Assembly: GCF_002234675.1 (NCBI RefSeq)
Contig: NC_019859.2
Coordinates: forward strand, 35,850,960 to 35,914,959
Length of the DNA: 64,000 nucleotides
Direction: 5' to 3'
DNA from: Oryzias latipes
Taxonomy: Eukaryota > Chordata > Actinopteri > Beloniformes > Adrianichthyidae
Shown here: in pieces, positions 56,501 through 64,000 of the stretch
How the letters are laid out: each line of letters opens with the position of its first letter
How positions within the stretch are numbered: the stretch's first letter is position 1
Translations under genes and position numbers: made by a program
The notes under the pieces: generated by a model
The model's database searches: none
The model's input: the letters and a program-made list of their open reading frames with translations, nothing else
What the model was told of the DNA's origin: nothing

Positions 56501-59500
56501 ATGACATTATTCATCCTTACTTGCTGTTCCACATCGTCCAGTCTTTTCTCCAGAATCTCGACCCGGTTTTCTCGCTGCTCGTTTTGAGCCCGAAATCTTC
56601 GGAACTCTTCCATCATTTCCCAAAGTGGCGTTAGCTTAGCCGACACTTGTTCCATAAAACTTTTCAGCGTTTCTTGAAAAATTTTCAAAAGTCTTTTTGA
56701 GGTCTTCGTATTCCTGGGGTTTCTTCGGGGGCATGGTCAGCTCTCTTTTTTGGGGAAAATCAACCTTTTAAGTAATTCAAAGATAGTTGTATTCGCAGAG
56801 AGGCACGCCACGCGCCCTGCCCGTAACCCGGAACCGGAAACTTTCACTTATATGTCCTGTAACCAGTCTATTACCTGCACCTTCTTAATCCTCTGTTTGC
56901 TCTATTGTACTTCTAGTTATTGTTCTGACTATTGCGTTATTTTTTTGTTTACTGTTGTTTATTTTTTATTCTGTTTTATGTGGCACATTAGCACCACAGC
57001 AAATTCCTAGTCTGTGAAACAGCTTTGTTCACTGACAATGGCAATAAAAACTCCTTGAATCCTTGAAATCCCCGACGTAGAATGACTAGGACTGTAACGA
57101 TTCATTCAAACAATTCGATTCAAATCATCTTTTGTGGTTAACGATGCGATTCGTAGTTGATTCTTGTTCATTCTGATCAATCCGATTGGATCTGATCATC
57201 TGCCCTAAAGTGGATCCAAATCCTCTGACCTAAAGTGGATCCAGATCCTCTGACCTAAAGTGGATCCAGATCATCTTTCCTAAAGTGGATCCAGATCCTC
57301 TGACCTAAAGTGGATCCAGATCCTCTGACCTAAAGTGGACCCAGATACTCTGCCCTAAAGTGGATCCAGATCCTCTGCCCAAAAGTGGATCCAGATCCTC
57401 TGCCCTAAAGTGGATCCAGATCATCTACCCTAAAGTGGATCCAGATCCTCTGACCTAAAGTGGATCCAGATACTCTGCCCAAAAGTGGATCCAGATCCTC
57501 TGCCCGAAAGTGGATCCAGATCCTCTGCCCTAAAGTGGATCCAGATCATCTGTACTAAAGTGGATCCAGATCCTCTGTCCTAAAGTGGATCCAGATCCTC
57601 TGTTCTAAAGTGGATCCAGATCATCTTCATCCAAACTTCCAGCAGTGAGACTCAGACAGAAATTCCTGCTACTGAACAGTTTTCCAGATTCTTGGATTTC
57701 TTCCAGATCATCAACTTAAATGAAATCTGTGTCCAAACCAACAAGTAAACTAGAATGAATGTCAAATCCATTCACATGTTAGTTTCCTAAAGTTCACCAC
57801 TGTTGTTTTTCCACATCCAGAGAATCCAAAGGGAACATTCTTACAACATTCTAGACACTGGATGGTCACATGACTTTGATAAACAAATGGATTTTCAAAG
57901 ATCAAAACAATTAATTTTTTCATTTTGAACTGATTTTTATGGTATCGGTTGATTGGATTCAATTTGATGAGGAACTTGCTTCAGACAGATGGATCTGGTT
58001 AGAATTTTAGGAATAGAAATCACTTATTCTTCAAACCCCAAGAATTCTACGTTTTAATCCCATAAAACTCCTCACTACACACTTTCTCCACCTTCCTGAA
58101 ACAGACATGAACATTTTCCAACATTTCTCTTTTTTTTTTAAAACTTTCCAGTTCAGGATTAGAGAATGAAAATAAGGATCTGATCCTGAGACTTATGTGA
58201 CTGTCTGAACACATTCTGGAGAAGAGACATGACACGGAGATTGATTGGCTAGACACAACACAGTGCGCTGTTAAACAAAAACACAGACTGAAAGGTGAAC
58301 CATGATATAGCGAGGGAACACCCTTTGAGAAACTAACAGTTAATGTCATTTGACTTCTAAATGAGTAAAAATGAGAACATATTCAAAGCCAAGCTTGTTA
58401 CGGTTTTAGTTTCTTTGCTTTTGTGTTCTGGTTCTCTTTTTGCTTCAGTCATGTTTTGAGTTCACTTCCTGTTTTATTTTGTAGGGTTTCCTGTTTTGTG
58501 TTGTATTTGAGTTTTACTTTTGGTCTCCATCTGCCCTCATTGTTTCCACCTGCGTCTTGTTTGTCTGTATGTATTTAAGTCCTGTCCTTCCCTTCCGTAG
58601 TTCTGATGTTCCCTGTTTCCGTGTCTTTCTAGTGTTTCAAGTTTTCCAGTGTTTCTAGCCCGCTCAGCGGTGAATTTTGGTTAGTTTGAGTCTCCTGGAA
58701 CCTCCTGCCTCCTCCTCTCTACACCTGGGTACTCCCTCAACCCCCTTGGTAACAGAGCTCATCCCTGACTGCACATCAGAGCAGGCAGCAGAGGAGAAGG
58801 AACATACTTGCCGTCCACTGCAGCAACAACCTTACAGCTGATCTCCTGCTCGTACAGGCTCCGGAGCATTCGCTCCCGACGGTCAGCCCTCCGCACCAGA
58901 TTGATCATGAAAACCTGGGCACACGGACAAAAAAGCTGACACGGACTCGTCCCAGATCATGGAGTCTTCTTGGAAGCAGAGTCAGTGAGGGTTTACCTCA
59001 TCAAAGCCCATCTTGTTAGGCTGCTTCGGGGAGACGGACAGGAAGCTGGAAGGCTCTAAAGGTGGATCTTTCACTGGTAAGAAAAAGAGTTCATGTTATA
59101 AACCGACTCCAGACATCCATAAACTTTGCTTGGAGGAGGTGCTTTTTGAGGTGTATTGACATATTTCCCCAAAACTGCAATGGAAACACTTTGTTTGATT
59201 AAATGAGTCATGTGACCAACAACCAGATGGCGATGCCCTTCTTGGTAGGAACTGGCGGCCTTGGGCGCTGCACGGCGGGCGCCACCAGTGGTCCCACAGC
59301 GTCACACAGATCATCAGAAGCTGAGTGTGTCATGAGGAATTGTTGGATCCACGGCTCCTCTGGAAAACCACCATTTCCCAAAACGGCTTCATCCGTAGCC
59401 CCTCCCACGTGTAAGGAGCTCGCCACTCCACGGCCTGAAGAAGACGCCGATGTCTCCTTTGATAGATGATGAAGAGCGCTAGAGCCGTGGCAGAAATCTA

Positions 59501-62500
59501 AATGTTTCTGCTGTTGGTCACATCCGTGTTTCTGAAGTACTTATGGCGTCAGCTGGTTTGTGTTTATTCACAGAATTATAATTTAATGGAAACTGTGACA
59601 TTAAATTATTGTGTTGTTTTTTTTTAAATCATGTAAACTTAATGTGTTTTCTGTTCACTTTAGAAACTCACTGGAAATCATGGAGTACTTAATAGATGAA
59701 ATATTAACGTGTGACGTGATTTGTTGTTTTTTTTTTTTTTTTGGACATCTACGTACATTATATCCTTAATTTTGTGTGATAAAAGTAAAATAAGGACAAC
59801 AAATTGTTATTTCGGTTTAAACAGCAGAAACTGCTGATCGACTGGGATTTTCACCCACTACCATCTCTAGGGTTTACAGAAAAATGGTCCTAAAAGGAGA
59901 AAATATCCAGAGAGCAGCAGTTCTGTGGATGGAAATGTCTTGATGCCAGGGGTCAGAGGTCATACTGGTTCCAGCTGATAGAAAGACAACAGGAACTCAA
60001 AGAACCACTGGATCCAACCGAGGTGTGCAGAAGAGCATCTCTGAAAGAACAACCCGTCCAACCTGGAGGCAGATGGACTACAGCAGCAGAAGACCACACC
60101 GGGTGGCACTGCTGTCAGCTAAGAACAGGAAACTGAGGCTACAATTCACACAGACTGACCAAAACTGGACCATAGAAGATGGAAAAACGTTGTCTGGTCT
60201 GATGAGTCTCCATTTCTGCTGCCACATTCAGATGGTAGGGTTAGAATTTGGCCTCAACAACATGAAAGTATGGATCCATCCTGCCTTGTATCAACGGTTC
60301 AGGCTGGTGGTGGTGGTGTCATAGTGTGGGGATATTTTCTTAGTACCACCTGAGCATGGTTCCAACACCACAGCCTACCCGAGTATTGATGCTGACCATG
60401 TCCATCCCTTTCTGACCACAGTGGACCATCTCCTGATGCTTCTTCCAGCAGGATAAGGCACCATGTCAGAAAGCGTCAATCAGGGTTAAGGCACGTCTGA
60501 AGGCAAAAGGGGGTCCAACCCGGTACTAGCAGGTGGCTGGTGATGTACTAGTCTTTTAACATTTTAATCCCTAAATTAGAATGCAGATGCTGAGTTCTTC
60601 CTTTGTTTTTACTTTGGCAAAATACAGATTTTGTTTGTAGGTTAGCAGACATGTGCAGATACACTATTTGTGGTAGAAAGAATTCCAGATACTTATGGCA
60701 TCCAGGGTTTACTTCAGAATGTGTGAAACTGTTCAAAGTACCAAAAGCCACACTGTGGTTTGTGTGCATAAAATCCTATAGCAACTAATCTGACGAGTCT
60801 TGACAGAAATCTGCCACCTGCCCATCAGGGCATGTCAATGTGAGAAATGTCAAAATACACAATCTGCTCTTCCATCCAGAGAAAAGCCTTTATTTCCTTA
60901 TGTACTTACCCATGACTTCCAGGTGAGTATGTAAAAAGCTCTCTGCCTCATCCTGCAGGCTGGCGTGGGCCCGCATTGGTACCGGCAAATACCCATAGGT
61001 TTCCTTGTTGCATACGTACATCTGCACATCTGCAGAGACGAGATGGGTCAGCTGCACATCTAAACAGATGAGAAGCTCTTGGCATCAAGAGCTTATTATG
61101 TTCTCCTCACCGGCCATGCGAGCAGAGTAAGCAAAGACGATGACATCATCCAAGGCCCAGTTGTACTCCTCGTGTGGCGGGTAGAAAGCTAGATTACGGG
61201 AGGCTTCTTTTCGGAGGTCTACCAGGTAGGTGGAGTGAACCATTGGTACGGCAAAACAGCCTCTACGCTCCTGCCTGCGGATGGGCATGTAGGCTGGAGT
61301 ACGCTTGTAGTAACCCTGAGTCAGCACAAACATGTTGTAGTTCTGTTCAATCTCCTTTAAAATACAGTTCTAACACATTCAAGGTTAACAACTTGTAGTC
61401 AGAGACAACTTCTGAAATATTGTCCCAACAATTTCAAGTTTCTTAGTTTAAATGACTCTTAAAGCCGTAGTCCCAGCTGTCCTTACAGGTGTGTACTGCA
61501 GGCGAAAAGGATGGTTGCTTCCGCGAAGTGCAACCGTCCTCCGCTTCCGAAGCCAGCGCAGTGATACCGAACATTTCAGAAAAAAATCATTTTATGGACC
61601 GGAACTTCTTTTGTAGGCGTGCAGTTATTCTGTGGTATATCACTTTTTAACTCACACCCAGCAGCCAATCAGAATCGAGTATTCACCCCAAATTCCGGCC
61701 TCGAGGGCGGTTCTCCAGCTTGTTTTCCGGAAACCCTGCCTTGTCTGCTGCTCATTGCCTGGATCAGGTTTCTTATCCAACAGGGAGCTTCAATGGCAGG
61801 TTGGGTCAAAAACATGTAGGACAACGGCCCCCCAGGCCTGGAACTGGGCACCGCTGGACTACAGTGTGGCGTAAGGCGACATCCTCACCTGTACGTCATA
61901 CGTGTATCTACCATTTTCCTTACAAATACTTCATGATACATTTACTATATGCACAACAATGTACGTTCCATTTTCATGAAGTTCCTTAAGCCACCAGTCC
62001 CCAACCCCCCCGGTACCGGCCCGTGGGTCATTTGGTACCGGGCCCCACAAAAAGAATAAATCTGGAGTATCTATGTTACTCTTGACGCAGGCCAAGCCGC
62101 TTGTCTCGGCCACGTGAAAGGTTACCGCTAAAATAAAACCCAGGAGCTGAAATGAGTATAAAACAAAGTATTTGGAAAGTTTCTTTCTTTGCCAGGGAAA
62201 AAATGCCCAGCCAGGAGACAGAAGAGGAGCCTTCCACCCCCCAAAAAAAAGAAAGCTACATTTAATAGACACTACTTCCTTTTTGCAGCATGAGTGTGGG
62301 AAGGGGAGGGGATGATGACACCTGTGCGATGTACAGTGTCATGCGTGTCAAAATAAAAGCTCAAAGCTTGTCGTGTCTCGTCTCTGTTTTCTGTTATAGC
62401 GTTGCCACAATAAACATCCGCCATATCTTAAAGACCAGTTCGCGAAATCATTGTCTGACGTCATACCGGTCCGTGGCGTTAAAAAGGTTGGGGAACACTG

Positions 62501-63207
62501 CCTTAACCTGTCCGTACGAGCCACAAGAGAACTGCAGACACACCTGAGCTCACCTTAAGACACTGGACATCCCAAAAACCTTCAGAACCCCCCTATGAGA
62601 CCATGTGACTAAAGCCTTAAGAGTCAAATTTGAATTATAGTTCTACGCCAGAGAAGAACATGTTTCTTTAAACAAATTATAACGTATTTCCCAAATAAAC
62701 CATGTCAGTGAGTCGAAACAGCTGTAAGAAATATTCAGACTCTACAAGCTAAAAAAAGCATTTATAAAAATCTATAGATGATAAAGCTGACTATATCCTT
62801 AGATTAACAGTTTTTATTTCTCATCACGGACAAAAGAAAGTTTTTTTGAATTACAGATTAATTTCCCATCAGAAACCTGATCAAAGAATAAAGAGTACAC
62901 TGAAAAACTAAAGATCCATTTCATATGACGGCACTTCCTGTTTTCTAAGGTGACTTCCTGCAGAGATTAAATGTCCTCATGACCAAGAAAAAGTCTGCTT
63001 TTGGCATCTGTTGTGAAGATAGAGGTGTCCTTGATCCATAAATGACGAGCAAACTGGAAGATCCTGTCGTACCTGTGAAGTCATCCCACACCAGAAGTTG
63101 GAATATGCCGCTCTGGACTCCAGCATGGGAGCCACGATGGTCTTGTTCTCGCTCATTAGCTTCCATAACACATCAGGATTGGTGAGTAGGTTGTCACAGT
63201 CGGTCAT
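47311..63207 (-). CDS. colgalt1: Procollagen galactosyltransferase 1, C-terminal 460 residues (9 exons)
   Basis: COLGALT1 adds galactose from UDP-galactose to hydroxylysine in collagen inside the ER. Nine exons join in frame with GT-AG sites and end in RDEL, the ER-retention signal. The first visible exon holds the D-C-D-N motif (DXD type) and '[15 protein letters not shown]'. Later exons carry '[20 protein letters not shown]', '[20 protein letters not shown]', '[15 protein letters not shown]' and '[17 protein letters not shown]'. The coding length matches the human protein from about residue 163 onward, so the upstream exons lie past 64000. Residues such as '[15 protein letters not shown]' and the position next to nxnl1 favour COLGALT1 over COLGALT2 or CERCAM. 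No break is seen. Introns are rich in transposons. Confidence 0.95.
47666..47872 (-). CDS. colgalt1: colgalt1 penultimate exon
   Basis: 207 bp, acceptor TTTCAG, donor GT|GTAAGC. It encodes '[20 protein letters not shown]' to '[20 protein letters not shown]'. Confidence 0.95.
48130..48440 (+). repeat. tRNA-derived SINE-like repeat in a colgalt1 intron
   Basis: 'ggttgagcaggtcgtccaat' is followed by 'gggtcggcggttcgatccct', which has a perfect B-box GGTTCGATCCC. The tail 'gctatgagcgtctggaaaag' is typical of fish tRNA-derived SINEs. Confidence 0.6.
48445..49918. other. colgalt1 intron, unassigned, with G19 tract
   Basis: No exon was recognised. A run of 19 G is at 49224-49242. The AT-rich segment 49640-49800 has repeated 'caactca' and 'aattgagtt' words and may be part of an unnamed repeat. 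Confidence 0.35.
49921..51200 (+). mobile_element. 5'-truncated L2-type LINE with an intact reverse-transcriptase frame
   Basis: Codons run without a stop from 49921 to TGA at 51073-51075 (384 codons). Motifs in order: '[20 protein letters not shown]', '[14 protein letters not shown]', the catalytic 'FADDTQLYV', '[15 protein letters not shown]', '[18 protein letters not shown]' and the tail '[20 protein letters not shown]'. The end is (ATT)n at 51187-51201, typical of the CR1/L2 group. The endonuclease and the N-terminal part of the polymerase are missing, so it is 5' truncated but recent. It lies antisense inside a colgalt1 intron. Confidence 0.88.
51545..51825 (+). repeat. LINE-like 3' end, diverged
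   Basis: It shares 'tagtttatgatacttggtta' and 'ggcaaatggaccttgattct' with 45885-46050. The two share no coding region. Confidence 0.4.
51996..52123 (-). CDS. colgalt1: colgalt1 exon
   Basis: 128 bp, acceptor TTTCAG, donor AT|GTGAGT. It encodes '[20 protein letters not shown]' and 'THRLDWDL'. The EDD is the second acidic motif of the family. Confidence 0.92.
52150..53320. other. colgalt1 intron, nothing recognised
   Basis: No exon or named repeat was seen. Confidence 0.35.
53325..53760 (+). repeat. Inverted-repeat arm 1 with 4-unit minisatellite
   Basis: 53325-53580 is the inverse of 57626-57870, for example 'ttccctttggattctctgga' and 'cagtagcaggaatttctgtc'. It continues into four 25-bp units 'ggatctggatccactttagg' plus 'acaga' (53581-53685) and an AT-rich end that resembles the inverse of 57100-57190. 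Confidence 0.85.
53888..54020 (-). CDS. colgalt1: colgalt1 exon flanked by inverted repeats
   Basis: 133 bp, acceptor TTTCAG, donor GAG|GTAAAG. It encodes '[20 protein letters not shown]' and '[17 protein letters not shown]'. Inverted repeats lie in both adjacent introns. Confidence 0.94.
54170..54790 (+). repeat. Repeat family X, uninterrupted copy
   Basis: This is the best reference copy in the window: 'gcagagcggcaggagttcat' (54244), 'attagcggtgcaacaaaaac' (54626) and 'gttcatggatctgttggtct' (54716). Its middle (54300-54580) carries extra sequence not seen in the other copies. Confidence 0.6.
55010..56735 (-). mobile_element. LINE remnant containing an intact ORF1
   Basis: On the minus strand this runs from an ORF1 start near 56688 to a poly(A)-like end at 55008-55018, preceded by 'cttgaaataaaccatttc'. 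No reverse transcriptase is recognisable between ORF1 and the tail, so ORF2 is lost or this is a composite. It lies in the sense orientation in a colgalt1 intron. Confidence 0.55.
55999..56688 (-). CDS. LINE ORF1-like RNA-binding protein (229 codons)
   Basis: The uninterrupted frame has an N-terminal coiled coil ('[20 protein letters not shown]', '[15 protein letters not shown]') followed by an RRM-like/transposase-22-like region ('[20 protein letters not shown]', '[20 protein letters not shown]') and a C-terminal '[20 protein letters not shown]' segment. This architecture is that of L1/Tx1-type ORF1 proteins, which bind element RNA as trimers. A short low-complexity Ala/Ser insert (about residues 75-93) separates the parts. 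It is a retroelement gene and not a host gene. Confidence 0.7.
   Translation of the reverse strand: MKIFQETLKSFMEQVSAKLTPLWEMMEEFRRFRAQNEQRENRVEILEKRLDDVEQQVRMNNVILTGVPIKPQAKLNAGASTANASASVASSANTEIGTESLIQQIHSFLTSKGISLDLNTIETCHLLPRRKETDKPAILIRFVNLKHKLALMNQRKNLRGSAVYLNDHLTRRNAEISKHARLLRKRKQIENTWVKGCRIYVKPLGPEDRAKVLVVNTMKDFEKCLITVV
56750..57070 (+). repeat. LINE-like 3' end
   Basis: It ends 'ttcactgacaatggcaataa' then 'aaactccttgaatccttgaa', a typical fish LINE 3' end with short terminal repeats. The coding region is not recognised. Confidence 0.45.
57100..57870 (-). repeat. Inverted-repeat arm 2 with 17-unit minisatellite
   Basis: 57626-57870 is the inverse of 53325-53580. The array 57205-57630 holds about 17 copies of the 25-bp unit 'taaagtggatccagatcctc' plus 'tgacc'. 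57100-57190 resembles the inverse of 53690-53760. Both arms therefore derive from one repeat that already contained the minisatellite. Confidence 0.88.
57875..58395. other. colgalt1 intron, nothing recognised
   Basis: No exon or repeat was identified. Confidence 0.35.
58397..58745. repeat. Possible retroelement leader, unidentified
   Basis: T- and C-rich sequence with repeated 'cctgttt', 'gtgtttc' and 'tttccagtgtttc' words resembles untranslated parts of fish retroelements. No second copy in this window proves it. Confidence 0.25.
58808..58914 (-). CDS. colgalt1: colgalt1 exon
   Basis: 107 bp, acceptor CCCAG, donor AA|GTATGT. It encodes '[20 protein letters not shown]' and '[12 protein letters not shown]', the start of the second glycosyltransferase-25 domain. 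Confidence 0.93.
58997..59073 (-). CDS. colgalt1: colgalt1 exon
   Basis: 77 bp, acceptor TACCAG, donor GAG|GTAAAC. It encodes '[20 protein letters not shown]' and 'MGFDE'. Confidence 0.92.
59100..59545 (-). pseudogene. PIF/Harbinger transposase N-terminal remnant, inverted copy
   Basis: The minus-strand frame 59426-59208 encodes '[20 protein letters not shown]' and '[15 protein letters not shown]', nearly identical to the copy at 43245-43690. It ends on the left with 'cttggaggaggtgctttttg'. Confidence 0.65.
59820..60548 (+). pseudogene. Tc1-like transposase remnant with internal deletion
   Basis: Frames at 60025-60324 and beyond retain '[20 protein letters not shown]'-like, '[10 protein letters not shown]' and '[12 protein letters not shown]'-like pieces of a fish Tc1-type transposase. 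After 'ggcaccatgtcagaaagcg' (60458-60476) the sequence jumps to the very end of the element, 'ggcaaaagggggtccaaccc'. Stops and this deletion make it non-functional. Confidence 0.65.
60910..61029 (-). CDS. colgalt1: colgalt1 exon
   Basis: 120 bp, acceptor CTGCAG, donor G|GTAAGT. It encodes '[20 protein letters not shown]' and '[17 protein letters not shown]'. Confidence 0.93.
61111..61315 (-). CDS. colgalt1: colgalt1 exon
   Basis: 205 bp, acceptor ACTCAG, donor G|GTGAGG. It encodes '[20 protein letters not shown]' to '[13 protein letters not shown]'. Confidence 0.94.
61570..61695 (+). repeat. Short dispersed repeat shared with 22240-22365
   Basis: It shares 'ggaacttcttttgtaggcgt'-like and 'cagcagccaatcagaatcga' blocks. 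Element type unknown. Confidence 0.5.
61992..62500. mobile_element. hAT-like MITE
   Basis: The ends CACCAGTCCCCAACC and GGTTGGGGAACACTG are inverted. Flanking octamers CCTTAAGC (61984-61991) and CCTTAACC (62501-62508) match at 7 of 8. The interior has 'ggtaccggcccgtgggtc' near the left end and its inverse-like 'ataccggtccgtggcg' near the right. Confidence 0.8.
62510..63070. other. colgalt1 intron, nothing recognised
   Basis: No repeat or exon was identified. Confidence 0.35.
63073..63207 (-). CDS. colgalt1: colgalt1 exon (first in window)
   Basis: 135 bp, phase 0 at both ends, acceptor CTCCAG, donor CAG|GTACGA. It contains the DCDN motif and '[20 protein letters not shown]'. Confidence 0.92.
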
Positions 63208-63209
63208 CT

Positions 63210-64000
63210 GGAGATGATGGAAAACGCCAAATATTGACCATCACTTAAACCCGCTAGACTCTAAGAAATATCATCCACTGTCACTCAATGACCAGACAGA
63301 ACCATCACAGAATTTCGCTTTCTTGATTAGAATAAAGTATTTCTTCTACTGCCGTTCGGTTGTGTCGGTTACACGTGTGGGGCAGCAGCTGTAGAGTGAT
63401 CAACCGCTAATTCAGAGGATCAGTTGTGTCCGTGTACCGCCGTGTATGTGGCGTGCGCCGCGTTGCTGCTGTGACGTTGTCATTGTGAGACTTTGTAGTT
63501 CCTCACAGAAGTAACGCAAACAAGCCCACAACGCTACAGGTGTTAGCTATTATGTTGGCCTGACGAGGTGGTCGTTCTCATAAATTAACGGGGTACGTGG
63601 AGGGTTGATCCCATCGGACAGGAAACTGTGGAATAAGGTATGTCAACATATGTATCCCCCTAGTTGGTGTAAAAGTAAAGGTTGGAAGTCTGTTAAAATA
63701 AGAAAAATTAATAAATCCACTTTTTCAGTTGTCATTTGATCGTTTACTGCGCCACAAATCACAAATTTATATTACTTCACTTGCTCCAAAAATGGATTCA
63801 TGATTTTTCCTAATGAAACATAATTCGCACATATTTCTAACTTTTGATACTTTTGATCAATTTTTGCTATGTCTATTTAACTGATATAGTATTATTTTTA
63901 ATAATGTATATGATTTTTATAATGAACATAATCTGCATATATTTTGGATAACTGATCTGCATTTACCATGTTCATTCATTTTCTATTCGATTTTGTCCCT
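63210..64000. other. colgalt1 intron running off the window
   Basis: No further colgalt1 exon was found upstream of 63207. The preceding exons should lie to the right of 64000. Confidence 0.5.

Noticed and set aside
57188..57640. CRISPR-like array
   Set aside because: Units are head-to-tail 25-bp repeats without spacers, in a vertebrate intron; it is a minisatellite.

Overview
This window looks like a stretch of a teleost fish chromosome. The evidence is vertebrate-type split genes with GT-AG introns, fish-type LINE, hAT, piggyBac, Harbinger and Tc1 remains, and a young Ty3/gypsy-type LTR retrotransposon. No prokaryotic feature was seen. Confident host genes occupy only the right half, and all lie on the minus strand.

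Layout. Positions 1-11560 hold interspersed repeats and anonymous DNA. This includes a 1.93-kb GC-rich retrotransposed element (1500-3430) sitting inside an older repeat with a 9-bp target-site duplication. Positions 11561-19314 are one complete LTR retrotransposon with 522-bp LTRs, gag, a two-piece pol and a well-formed -1 frameshift signal at the gag/pol junction. Positions 19315-32200 hold small DNA transposons (several with exact ends and 8-bp target duplications), LINE fragments and an orphan CpG-rich island at about 28.4-29.1 kb. Positions 32234-42468 carry two tandem paralogues of nucleoredoxin-like 1 (NXNL1, rod-derived cone viability factor), each with three coding exons of matching phase. 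The left copy has a 5.3-kb first intron containing a 32-bp minisatellite and a second copy of the GC-rich retroelement. Positions 47311-63207 carry nine coding exons of COLGALT1 (procollagen galactosyltransferase 1). They encode the C-terminal 460 residues and end in the ER-retention signal RDEL; the 5' exons lie beyond the window.

NXNL1 and COLGALT1 are near neighbours on human 19p13.11, so the gene order supports both calls. The gene products are not known to work together: NXNL1 proteins are retinal thioredoxin-like factors, and COLGALT1 modifies collagen hydroxylysines in the ER.

Most notable: (i) the two NXNL1 copies differ at the thioredoxin active site, CEKC in one and SDTC in the other; (ii) the gag-pol junction has a TTTAAAC heptamer in the correct frame, 7 nt ahead of a predicted H-type pseudoknot; (iii) one COLGALT1 exon lies between inverted repeats whose arms carry 4 and 17 copies of the same 25-bp minisatellite. 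No new multi-gene system was recognised.
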